This document shows, in pieces, positions 57,205 through 64,000 of a DNA stretch of 64,000 bases. The DNA lies in contig NZ_CP035501.1 of the NCBI RefSeq assembly GCF_004135585.1, positions 545,001 through 609,000 of the forward strand. Reading direction: 5' to 3'. This DNA is from Sphingosinicella sp. BN140058 (GTDB lineage Bacteria > Pseudomonadota > Alphaproteobacteria > Sphingomonadales > Sphingomonadaceae). Positions within the stretch are counted from its first letter, which is position 1, and every line of letters begins with the position of its first letter. Made by a program: the position numbers and the translations under genes. The notes beneath the pieces were generated by a model. That model ran no database searches, was not told the origin of the DNA, and saw nothing but the letters and a program-made list of their open reading frames with translations.

Positions 57205-58361
57205 TGGGCTTCGCGCTGACCAATGGCCGCGTGCTGCTCGACGACGGCTTCCGCACCGACAAGGCCGTGATCATCGAGGGCGAGAGCATTTCCGCGATCG
57301 TCGATGCCGGCGACATCCCGTCCGGCCTTGAGCGCCGCGATCTCGACAATGCCCTGCTCCTCCCCGGCTTCATCGACACCCAGGTGAATGGCGGCGGCGG
57401 CGTGCTGTTCAACGACGTGCCGACGCCGGACGGCATCGCCGCCATCGGCCGTGCCCATCGCCGGTTCGGCACGACCGGCTTCATGCCCACCCTGATCAGC
57501 GACGATCTCGATCAGGTCGCCCGCAGCATCGCTGCCGTCGACGCCGCCATTGCTGCGAAGAGCCCGGGGGTGCTGGGCGTGCACATCGAAGGTCCGTTCC
57601 TCAACGTCGAGCGTAAGGGCATCCACGCCGCCGACCACATCCGCCGCGCCGATGCCGAGGGGCTGGCGGTTCTGAAGCGCCCGGGCCGCGGCGTCCGCAT
57701 GGTCACCCTGGCGCCGGAGATGGTCGCCGCCGAAGGCATCAAAGATCTTGCGCGGGCCGGCCTGCTGGTCTGCGCCGGTCACACCAACGCGACCTATGCG
57801 ATCATGACGGAGGCGCTCGAGCAGGGCCTGCGCGGGTTCACCCATTTGTTCAACGCGATGTCGCCGCTCGGCAGCCGCGAGCCGGGCACGGTCGGCGCCG
57901 CGCTGGCCGACGATCGCAGCTGGTGCGGGATCATCGTCGACGGCGCCCACGTCGCCCCCGTCGTTCTCCAGCTCGCCCTCCGCTGCAGCCGCATGGAGCG
58001 GTTCATGCTGGTGACCGACGCGATGCCGACCGTCGGTGCCGAGACCAAGTCGTTCGAGCTCCAGGGAAAAACGATCAACGTCCTGAACGGTGTCTGCGTC
58101 GACGACAAGGGCACGCTTGCCGGCTCCGATCTCGACATGGCGGCCGCGGTCCGCAACAGCGTCGAGATGCTCGACATCGACCTTGCCGATGCCGTCCGGA
58201 TGGCGAGCCGTAACCCCGCCGAATTCCTCGGCCTCGGCGACGAACTCGGGCGCATCGCCCCGGGCTACCGGGCGAGCCTGGCCGCGGCCGACGACGACCT
58301 CCAGGTGATCGAGACCTGGATCGACGGCGCCGACGGCCGGGCCGAAGCGCGTCATGCCTGA
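57204..58361 (+). CDS. nagA: N-acetylglucosamine-6-phosphate deacetylase
   Basis: The 385-residue amidohydrolase removes acetate from GlcNAc-6-P. Visible family points are LPGFIDTQVNGGGG, LGVHIEGPFLN (metal Glu), AGHTNATY (His), GFTHLFNAMSPL (His and substrate loop) and LVTDAMPTVG (catalytic Asp). ATG 57204 overlaps the deaminase stop in TGATG. The longer upstream frame is out-of-register with the deaminase gene. Together with the deaminase it feeds GlcNAc into glycolysis; a GlcNAc kinase is not in the window. Confidence 0.93.
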   Translation: MGFALTNGRVLLDDGFRTDKAVIIEGESISAIVDAGDIPSGLERRDLDNALLLPGFIDTQVNGGGGVLFNDVPTPDGIAAIGRAHRRFGTTGFMPTLISDDLDQVARSIAAVDAAIAAKSPGVLGVHIEGPFLNVERKGIHAADHIRRADAEGLAVLKRPGRGVRMVTLAPEMVAAEGIKDLARAGLLVCAGHTNATYAIMTEALEQGLRGFTHLFNAMSPLGSREPGTVGAALADDRSWCGIIVDGAHVAPVVLQLALRCSRMERFMLVTDAMPTVGAETKSFELQGKTINVLNGVCVDDKGTLAGSDLDMAAAVRNSVEMLDIDLADAVRMASRNPAEFLGLGDELGRIAPGYRASLAAADDDLQVIETWIDGADGRAEARHA

Positions 58362-58382
58362 CGCGGCGGCGGCGGCGTGCCG

Positions 58383-59300
58383 ATGAAGGTCGGATCCGTT
58401 GGGATCGGCGACATCGCCTGCAAGGCCTATCTGCCGGTCCTGGCGGCGATGCCCGGCGTCGAGCTCCATATCGCCAGCCGCAATCCGGAAACGCTGCGCC
58501 GGGTCGGCGACGCGTATCGGATCGAGGGCCGCCACACGGATGTCGATGCGCTGATCGGGGCCGGGATCGAGGCCGCCTTCGTCCACGCCGCGACCGAGGC
58601 CCATCCAGCCCTGGTCGAACGGCTGCTCCGCGCCGGCATCCATGTCTATGTCGACAAGCCGATCGCCGACACGCTCGCCGAGGCCGATCGGCTGGTCCGT
58701 CTCGCCGAGCAGCGCGATCGATCGCTCATGGTCGGCTTCAACCGCCGACACGCGCCAGCCTATGCGGCGCTACGCGACAGGCCGCGGCCGGTCGTGGTGA
58801 TGGAGAAGAACCGGCACGCTCTCCCCGCACCGCCCCGTCGCGTGGTATTCGACGATTTCATCCATGTGGTCGACACGATCCGCTTCCTCGCCGAGGGCGA
58901 TATCGAGCGGATTGCGGTCGAGACCCGGGTTGCGGACGGCATGCTCGAGCACGTCTCGCTTGCCCTTTCCGGCCGGGGCTTCGCCGCCCTGGGCATAATG
59001 GTCCGCACGAGCGGCAGCGACGAGGAATTCCTGGAAGTGATCGGCGGCGGCGAGAAGACCCGGGTCGAAAACGTCCGCGAAGTGCTTGAGCACCGCGGCG
59101 GCAGCCGTGGCTCGATGCTGCCCTCCGACTGGACACCGGTCACCAGGGCGCGCGGCTTCGAAGAGATTTGCCGCGTGTTCCTCGATGCGGTGACCGCCGG
59201 AGGGCGCATCGATGCGCGTGACGCGCTCGAAACCCATCGCCTGTGCGAAGCGATCACCCATGCCGCCGAGCAGGGACGGAACGGCCCGCTCGCGCTCTGA
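58383..59300 (+). CDS. Gfo/Idh/MocA family oxidoreductase
   Basis: The 305-residue protein has a Rossmann domain (KVGSVGIGDIACKAYLP) and the EKP-like motif YVDKPIADT of Gfo/Idh/MocA proteins, then a sheet domain with DDFIHVVDTIRFL. Members oxidise or reduce sugars with NAD(P). ATG 58383 is preferred to GTG 58377. It follows nagA by 21 bases and is likely in the same operon, though a sugar oxidoreductase is not part of the standard NagA/NagB route. Confidence 0.85.
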   Translation: MKVGSVGIGDIACKAYLPVLAAMPGVELHIASRNPETLRRVGDAYRIEGRHTDVDALIGAGIEAAFVHAATEAHPALVERLLRAGIHVYVDKPIADTLAEADRLVRLAEQRDRSLMVGFNRRHAPAYAALRDRPRPVVVMEKNRHALPAPPRRVVFDDFIHVVDTIRFLAEGDIERIAVETRVADGMLEHVSLALSGRGFAALGIMVRTSGSDEEFLEVIGGGEKTRVENVREVLEHRGGSRGSMLPSDWTPVTRARGFEEICRVFLDAVTAGGRIDARDALETHRLCEAITHAAEQGRNGPLAL

Positions 59301-59383
59301 GCCTGGAGTCTGATCGTCTTGGTTGGAGCATTTAGCTCCGACCTGAGGCGTGGATCAGGCTCCAAACCGGAAAGCGAAAGCGT

Positions 59384-59773
59384 TCAGGGGCGCAGTTTCT
59401 CGGCCATCTCCGCGGAATTGCCCGGGGTCACCACCCACTCGGCGCTGTCGTCGAAATCGAAGCGGATGTCGATCTTCGGCCCTGGACGGGAGATCTGGAC
59501 GAGGCAGCGCTGCCAGCGACTGCCGCCTTGCGCCATCACGTCGGCCAATGCGCGCGCATGATCGATGACGTCGAAATCGTCCGGGGTCTCGGCCTCCCAT
59601 TCGCCCTCGGCGTCGTAGACGTAGCCGTACATGCGCTTGCGCTGCCCGACTTCGACCACCAGCGCGATCCCGCTCCAGTCGCGCTCGACATAATTGGCAT
59701 CGGCGAGGATCGCCTGCCCGATGTCGTGAACGAGTGCGTCCGCGCGCTTCTGGTCGAACGTCACGCTTGTCAT
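59384..59773 (-). CDS. Putative cytosolic immunity protein for the adjacent nuclease toxin
   Basis: The 129-residue acidic protein (FDQKRADALVHDIGQAIL; KIDIRFDFDDSAEW) lies 35 bases downstream of the toxin gene on the same strand, where immunity genes sit. Its pattern (helix, MYGYVYDAEG-type strand, late I-D-I-R-F-D-F-D-D) recalls YezG/DUF600 immunity proteins that neutralise DNA/RNA non-specific endonuclease toxins of the YeeF type, but identity looks low. It has no signal peptide, matching a cytosolic nuclease. ATG 59773 follows GAGGTG; an ATG at 59779 is an alternative. Confidence 0.55.
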   Translation of the reverse strand: MTSVTFDQKRADALVHDIGQAILADANYVERDWSGIALVVEVGQRKRMYGYVYDAEGEWEAETPDDFDVIDHARALADVMAQGGSRWQRCLVQISRPGPKIDIRFDFDDSAEWVVTPGNSAEMAEKLRP

Positions 59774-59808
59774 TGCCATCACCTCAACCACGATCGCGGC
59801 AAATGCCG

Positions 59809-61026
59809 TCACTTGCCGAGCAGTTTGTCAATGTCCGCGCGCGAAACGCGGTCGAACACCTGCCCTGCCGCATTATCGAAGAGTTCGCTGTTCTTGAACA
59901 CCCGTTTGCCGCTCTGGTCGAACACCTGGTACACCACGCCGACCTGGTCCGGGCGGTCCGCAGTGCCGCCCTTCAGCGCGACGTTGACCTTCACCGTCGC
60001 GCCGGCCTCGATCCAGGCGGCCCATTCGTTCTCCATCGTCTTGTAGGCGGAGCGATTGAAGTTGAAATTCTGCGGAAACATGTTCCGCTCGCCCTGATCG
60101 CCCATGAAGCGATGGCCGATGATGTGCCCCGCATCGTCTTCGGCGACGCCGCGACCGCGGACATTGTCCTGCGCGTTCAGCTCGTCATTGCCGCGCTTGC
60201 TGCCCTTGGGCTGCACGTCGGAAAGCGTCGCAGAGGCCGAAGTCGGGCGCCCCTGCGCGTCCACCGTCCAGGTCACCTGATTGTTGCCGAGCTTGGCGCT
60301 GTGCACGGTCGGTGCGGCGATCTCGTCGACGCTGCGCGCCGCCGGCGAGGAGAGCTCGTCGATCTGGCGCTTCATCGTCGACAAAGTGTTGCGAGCGGAT
60401 TCGGGCAAGGCGTTGAGCACGCTCTCTGGCGCGGCGCCGATCGCGTCCGAGATCTTCTTGAGCGCGGGGCCGACCGCCTGGGCGAAGGCGCTGTCGGTCT
60501 TGGCAAGGTCGACCGCCTTCATCACCGTCTCGCCCCACTTGCCGAGCTTGCCGAGTTTCGCAGCGTCGCCGACATAGGGGATCATGCTGACCGCGGAGAT
60601 GCCGGCGCCCAGCCAATCGCCGCGAAACAGCGAGACGATGCCGTTCGCGCCATCGGAAATCGGCGTCGGATCGAACAGCCCGGCGACGTCCAGGCCCATC
60701 TGGGTGAGATCGAGCGCGAGCTCCTTCTGGGCATCGGTGAGGCCGCCCGGCGGGCTATTGCCGGCGCGCTGCCCGGACGAGATCGCGTCGGGCAGCAGCC
60801 GATCGAACTCGCCGCGCTGGACCGGGGTCAGGTCCTTGCGCGCAGCCTCGATCGCATCGGCCGCCCCCTTCGGATCGCGCAGCGCGAGCTGGGCGAGGTC
60901 GCGTGTCAGACCGGCGACGTCGACCCCGCGGCCGCTGCGATTGGCAACGACCAGCGCCTCGCCGAGGCCGCTGCTGTTGGACAGGCTTCTGCTGACGCTG
61001 CCGAGTCCATTGACGCCGTCGATCAT
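59809..61026 (-). CDS. Polymorphic toxin-like protein with C-terminal DNA/RNA non-specific endonuclease domain
   Basis: The 405-residue protein has no signal peptide. Residues 118-163 include FRGDWLGAGISAVSMIPYVG, a segment common in pre-toxin regions of polymorphic toxins. The C-terminus (about 295-365) matches the Endonuclea_NS_2 type domain: EDDAGHIIGHRF (His301, His305), GERNMFPQNFNFNRSAYKT and MENEWAAWIEAG. Such domains degrade DNA and RNA. ATG 61026 follows GAGGAG; the frame extension to 61185 belongs to the neighbouring gene's region. It lies 22 bases after the DUF1521 gene and is followed by the likely immunity gene. Confidence 0.78.
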   Translation of the reverse strand: MIDGVNGLGSVSRSLSNSSGLGEALVVANRSGRGVDVAGLTRDLAQLALRDPKGAADAIEAARKDLTPVQRGEFDRLLPDAISSGQRAGNSPPGGLTDAQKELALDLTQMGLDVAGLFDPTPISDGANGIVSLFRGDWLGAGISAVSMIPYVGDAAKLGKLGKWGETVMKAVDLAKTDSAFAQAVGPALKKISDAIGAAPESVLNALPESARNTLSTMKRQIDELSSPAARSVDEIAAPTVHSAKLGNNQVTWTVDAQGRPTSASATLSDVQPKGSKRGNDELNAQDNVRGRGVAEDDAGHIIGHRFMGDQGERNMFPQNFNFNRSAYKTMENEWAAWIEAGATVKVNVALKGGTADRPDQVGVVYQVFDQSGKRVFKNSELFDNAAGQVFDRVSRADIDKLLGK

Positions 61027-61048
61027 TTCACGCTCCTCGCTCGAAGGC

Positions 61049-61924
61049 TCAGGCCAGCAGGATCTGGCGCAGCAGCTTGGCGGATTCGAAGCCGCCATTC
61101 TGGCTGCGCGCGGACGCATCGAGGCCAGCCCCGAACAGGCTGCCCAGGAAGAGGAAGGCACCGATCGCGGTTCCCGCCTCGGCAAGGCTCAGCGCTCCGC
61201 TGCCGGGCCCGTAGAGCGCGCCCGGACGGGTGATGTCCGCTTCGGCCTGAGTCACCTTCTGGCCGAGTTCGGTCTGCCAGCCGCCGGCATTTTCATGGAC
61301 GGTGAAGCCGTCGCGATGGGCGGCGTCGAGGGCATAGCCGTTGGTCGACACGCTCACCGAAAGATCGCCGAGCTGGTTCTGGCTGATTCCGTCGATCACC
61401 ACCGCATTGTCGCCGCGGGTCACCACCACCTGGCTCGCGACATAGGCGTTGGGATTGCCCGCCCATTGCTCGGTGTTGATCGTCAGCTTGGTACCGTTGG
61501 CGAGCTCGAAGGTGGTCGTGCCGTAGAAGTCGAACTGATGCTTGCCGTTGACGTCGACATGCGGATCGCCCCAGATCCGGGTGCTCTGTCCGGTCTCGGC
61601 GTTGACGATCGTCATCTCGCTGTTCCGCTCGTCGATCTCGAGCCGGTAGCCGTCGCCGAGATCGACCTTGGCGGTATGCTGACCCGAAATCTTTGCCGTG
61701 AAGCCGGCCTGCTGCTGGAGCTGGGTGGGTGCCGCGCCTTGCGCCAGCGTGCCCAGCTTGATCGCGAACGCCGCCGGAAGCATCCCGAACGCCAACGGCC
61801 CTGCGTTGAGGGGACGGAAGGATCCGGCGAGAATGCCCGCCGCCATCATCAGCGCGCTGCCATTGGCGAGAACGTTTGCACTCGCTGCGAACTGCGCCGA
61901 CGCGCCGGCCGATATGTTGGTCAT
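61049..61924 (-). CDS. DUF1521 / metal-ion-inducible autocleavage domain protein
   Basis: The 291-residue protein contains a DUF1521 domain (about residues 75-235) with IWGDPHVDVNGKHQFDFYG. GD-PH-V/I-D is the signature at which rhizobial effectors NopE1/NopE2 cut themselves, after the Asp (here Asp120-Pro121), in calcium. Before it is an Ala/Gly-rich helical region (residues 1-70); after it a hydrophobic stretch (SLAEAGTAIGAFLFLGSLFG, about 246-265). There is no signal peptide. It is first in the leftward operon with the nuclease toxin, so it may help secretion or processing. Confidence 0.78.
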   Translation of the reverse strand: MTNISAGASAQFAASANVLANGSALMMAAGILAGSFRPLNAGPLAFGMLPAAFAIKLGTLAQGAAPTQLQQQAGFTAKISGQHTAKVDLGDGYRLEIDERNSEMTIVNAETGQSTRIWGDPHVDVNGKHQFDFYGTTTFELANGTKLTINTEQWAGNPNAYVASQVVVTRGDNAVVIDGISQNQLGDLSVSVSTNGYALDAAHRDGFTVHENAGGWQTELGQKVTQAEADITRPGALYGPGSGALSLAEAGTAIGAFLFLGSLFGAGLDASARSQNGGFESAKLLRQILLA

Positions 61925-62016
61925 GGCTTCGCTCCTCCTGATGCCGAGATGGCGTGAACTGGAGGATGAAGTGCCATGCATGCGGGCAGGCCACACTCAT
62001 CGGATCGCTTAGATCG

Positions 62017-62035
62017 CCTAAACGAATCGTCTAGG
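62017..62035. promoter_or_regulatory. Near-perfect 19-bp palindrome between the divergent effector genes
   Basis: CCTAAACGAATCGTCTAGG has 9-base arms (CCTAAACGA / TCGTCTAGG) with one mismatched pair around a central A. It is in the 189-base gap shared by the DUF1521 operon and the lipase gene, 93 bases from one start and 79 from the other. A dimeric regulator controlling both directions is likely. Confidence 0.55.
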
Positions 62036-62113
62036 GACGGCCGTGGCGGTCCGTGGCATCAGACTGGTTCGCACCCGCGCGTCGTTTTCGGCGGGGCCAG
62101 TCGCGAGGACCGG

Positions 62114-63067
62114 ATGAACGTCGAAGCCTTTGCCAATCGCAGCCACAGCATCAATCCGGCAAGCGCGATCTCCGCACGGGGACGCGAAGCGGCGAGCGCC
62201 GAGTTCCAGGCACAGCATATCCCCGCCCGCGAGGCGCTCGCCTGGCAGCAGCCCGCACCCCCGATCCAGGCCGCCCCGCAGCCGACGACGGTCGCCCCGG
62301 TCGAGAGAGCGGCCGCGCCCGCCGCCGCCGGCGCGGCGACCGCGCCGACGACCCGCGAGCTCGCGCTGCTCGCCGACGACGTCTACAACGACATTCCGGC
62401 GCCGCCGCCGGGCTATCGCGTGGCGACCGAGAGCGACCTTTCGCGCGTCGGCCTGCGCACGCAGGACCTTTCCTCGCCGCAGAGCGCCTTCCGCGCCCGA
62501 GTCTACGTCAAGGAGGGCGATGGCGGTCCCCAATATGTCGTGAGCTTCCGCGGTTCGACCGACGGCAGCGACTGGAAGGCGAACGCCCAGCAGGCGGTCG
62601 GCCTTCCGTCCGATCAATATGCCAAGGCGCTGATGATCGCCAAGGCGATCGGCCGCCATCCGGACGCCGACATCACCCTCGCCGGCCACTCGCTCGGCGG
62701 CGGCCTCGCCTCCGCGGCGGCGCTGGCCAGCGGCCGCGACGCCGCCACCTTCAACGCCGCCGGACTCAGCGACAACACCATCCGCCAGGCGGAGACGATC
62801 CGCTCCGCAAATGGCGGCGCTGCGCCGGACATCGCCGCTTTCTACGTCCGCGGCGAAATTCTGTCCGCCGTCCAGGATGGCGGCGACCGCGTCGCCGGCG
62901 CGATCTTCGGCGGCCCGCTCGGCGCGATCTTCGCCGACGCGCCCGAAGCCTATGGCACCCGCATGCCGCTCGACGCCGTCCGGCCCGAGGGCACGCATTG
63001 GTATCAGGATAATCCCGTCGCGCGTCACGGCATGAACTGGGTGCTGAGCAGCCTCGGCGCCAATTGA
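62114..63067 (+). CDS. Lipase-like alpha/beta hydrolase without signal peptide
   Basis: The 317-residue protein has a disordered Pro/Ala-rich N-terminus (about 25-80) and a class-3-lipase-like domain: LALLADDVYND, YVVSFRGSTDGSDW, and the nucleophile elbow ITLAGHSLGGGLA (Ser193). ARHGM near the end (His305) is a candidate catalytic His. It resembles predicted secreted lipase effectors, which often lack a signal peptide because a specialised system exports them. ATG 62114 is chosen where the conserved part begins. The lipoprotein gene starts 35 bases later. Confidence 0.75.
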   Translation: MNVEAFANRSHSINPASAISARGREAASAEFQAQHIPAREALAWQQPAPPIQAAPQPTTVAPVERAAAPAAAGAATAPTTRELALLADDVYNDIPAPPPGYRVATESDLSRVGLRTQDLSSPQSAFRARVYVKEGDGGPQYVVSFRGSTDGSDWKANAQQAVGLPSDQYAKALMIAKAIGRHPDADITLAGHSLGGGLASAAALASGRDAATFNAAGLSDNTIRQAETIRSANGGAAPDIAAFYVRGEILSAVQDGGDRVAGAIFGGPLGAIFADAPEAYGTRMPLDAVRPEGTHWYQDNPVARHGMNWVLSSLGAN

Positions 63068-63101
63068 CGAACCCTTTCGAGACTGCCTACAGGCTGAAGC
63101 G

Positions 63102-64000
63102 GTGAACCGCCGCCTGCGTATCGCCGCTGCCGCCATGCTGGCGATTGCGCCAACTGGGGGATGCATGGCCACCGAACCTTCCTGCTTTACCAAGCGACCG
63201 TCGGTCGTCCTGCCCGATCGCAACCTGGTGCTGAGCAACGTGTCCAACGGCGCCTCGGGCCGTGCCCTCGCCGAGGCTATGCTCGATGGCCGCGTGGAGG
63301 ATGCGCAGGCGATGCTGCGTCGCGATCCGCGCCTGATCGGGACGATCGTCACCCATGACCCACGCATGCCGCAAGCGCCCACCGGCCAATATGGCGACCT
63401 GCTGACCCTCGCCGTTTCCCGCTGCGACGCCGATGGGATCGCGATGCTGCTCGGCGCTGGCATGCCGGCGGACGGCACCCTCCCCGGCAACGCTCTGTCT
63501 CTCGCCGTCCTGGCCGATGGGCCGGAGCTTGCGGAGCGCCTGCTCCAGGCCGGCGCGTCCCCGGATCCGCAGCATCTGCCTCAGGGCGAGGATCCGATGC
63601 GCGCGGCGATCACCTTCTCCAATATCGGCGCGGTCATGACCCTGCTCCGCCACGGTGCCGATCCGCGCTGGGCCGATCCGCTCGGCATCGACCGGGTCCG
63701 CCTCGCCCTCGACGCCGAACAGGCGGACATCGCCGAACTGCTCGTCGAAAAGGGCGGCACGCTTTGGAGCGTCGCCGAGGATGGCAGCATGGCCGCGCAT
63801 GAGCTTGCCGCCGAACCGGTGATCTTCACCAGCGCCGAGATGCAGGCGGCACGCGCGCGCCTGCTCGACCGGGCACGCAAGAGCCCGATCGGCTGGCCGC
63901 CGCCGGAGCGCGCCCACGTGCGCCAGATGGTCGTGACCGGCGCTTGGCCGACGGCCGCAATGGCCAGAGCCGGGATGACGGTGGCACCCCAGATACTCGA
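63102..64000 (+). CDS. Ankyrin-repeat lipoprotein, partial (runs off the window)
   Basis: The frame opens at GTG 63102 and has no stop before base 64000 (299 codons seen). Residues 1-21 form a lipoprotein signal ending near APTGGC, so the protein is probably anchored in the periplasm. Ankyrin-like repeats follow (GRALAEAMLDGRVEDAQAML; LLTLAVSRCDADGIAMLL; ALSLAVLADGPELAERLLQA; AVMTLLRHGADP; DIAELLVEKGG). Ankyrin or Sel1 lipoproteins are typical immunity partners of lipase effectors. It follows the lipase by 34 bases. Confidence 0.7.
   Translation, partial: MNRRLRIAAAAMLAIAPTGGCMATEPSCFTKRPSVVLPDRNLVLSNVSNGASGRALAEAMLDGRVEDAQAMLRRDPRLIGTIVTHDPRMPQAPTGQYGDLLTLAVSRCDADGIAMLLGAGMPADGTLPGNALSLAVLADGPELAERLLQAGASPDPQHLPQGEDPMRAAITFSNIGAVMTLLRHGADPRWADPLGIDRVRLALDAEQADIAELLVEKGGTLWSVAEDGSMAAHELAAEPVIFTSAEMQAARARLLDRARKSPIGWPPPERAHVRQMVVTGAWPTAAMARAGMTVAPQIL

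Overview
The window is a GC-rich alphaproteobacterial chromosome segment. It most likely comes from the order Sphingomonadales. Supporting signs are the F1-ATPase operon atpH-A-G-D-C without Fo genes, a DUF484 gene overlapping xerC, phaR beside PHA-metabolism genes, four large TonB-dependent receptors, a dispersed palindrome with CTGAGCCTGTCGAAG arms, and many GTG/TTG starts. I see no tRNA, rRNA, CRISPR array, insertion sequence or phage module.

Layout. 1-8.7 kb: the tail of an unknown gene, a DedA membrane protein, xerC/DUF484, a LolC/E-type permease, a small transaldolase, a MATE exporter, a secreted amidohydrolase, and a divergent NTF2-like/MarR pair. 8.8-13.6 kb: priA, an exported membrane-anchored trypsin-like protease and ada. 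13.6-18.9 kb: the F1 ATP synthase operon, with a hairpin in its leader and two unrelated palindromic elements between its genes. 18.9-28.9 kb: DUF6265, an EamA transporter, an orphan cpaF, a GAF histidine kinase, a lipoprotein-type methyltransferase, a second exported amidohydrolase, then phaR, a PhaC-like hydrolase and an acetyl-CoA acetyltransferase. 29.2-39.4 kb: two paralogous TonB-dependent receptors with similar leaders, interleaved with three different non-haem iron dioxygenases. 39.4-46.7 kb: metallophosphoesterase, alr, a GH51 arabinofuranosidase and a DUF418/DUF393/saccharopine-dehydrogenase-DUF4166 operon. 46.9-52.3 kb: an RBBP9-type hydrolase, a 57-residue DUF2292 protein, a TauE/SafE permease, a third receptor and a single-domain response regulator. 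52.5-59.3 kb: an N-acetylglucosamine/chitin-sugar cluster with a divergent TonB receptor, a GntR regulator, a SIS-type glucosamine-6-phosphate deaminase, nagA and a Gfo/Idh oxidoreductase. 59.4-64 kb: a divergent antagonism-like locus.

The last locus is the most unusual part. Leftward it encodes a DUF1521 protein carrying the Asp-Pro self-cleavage signature (GDPHVD), a polymorphic-toxin-like protein ending in a DNA/RNA non-specific endonuclease domain, and a small acidic protein placed where an immunity gene would be. Rightward, from the same 190-bp control region containing a near-perfect 19-bp palindrome, it encodes a GHSLGG lipase without a signal peptide and an ankyrin-type lipoprotein running off the window. 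The predicted compartments fit two effector/immunity pairs: cytosolic immunity for a nuclease and a periplasmic lipoprotein for a lipase. That pairing is inference from domains and order; no secretion apparatus is present.

Start codons were chosen by spacing to ribosome-binding sites and by where family homology begins. Alternatives are given where they matter.
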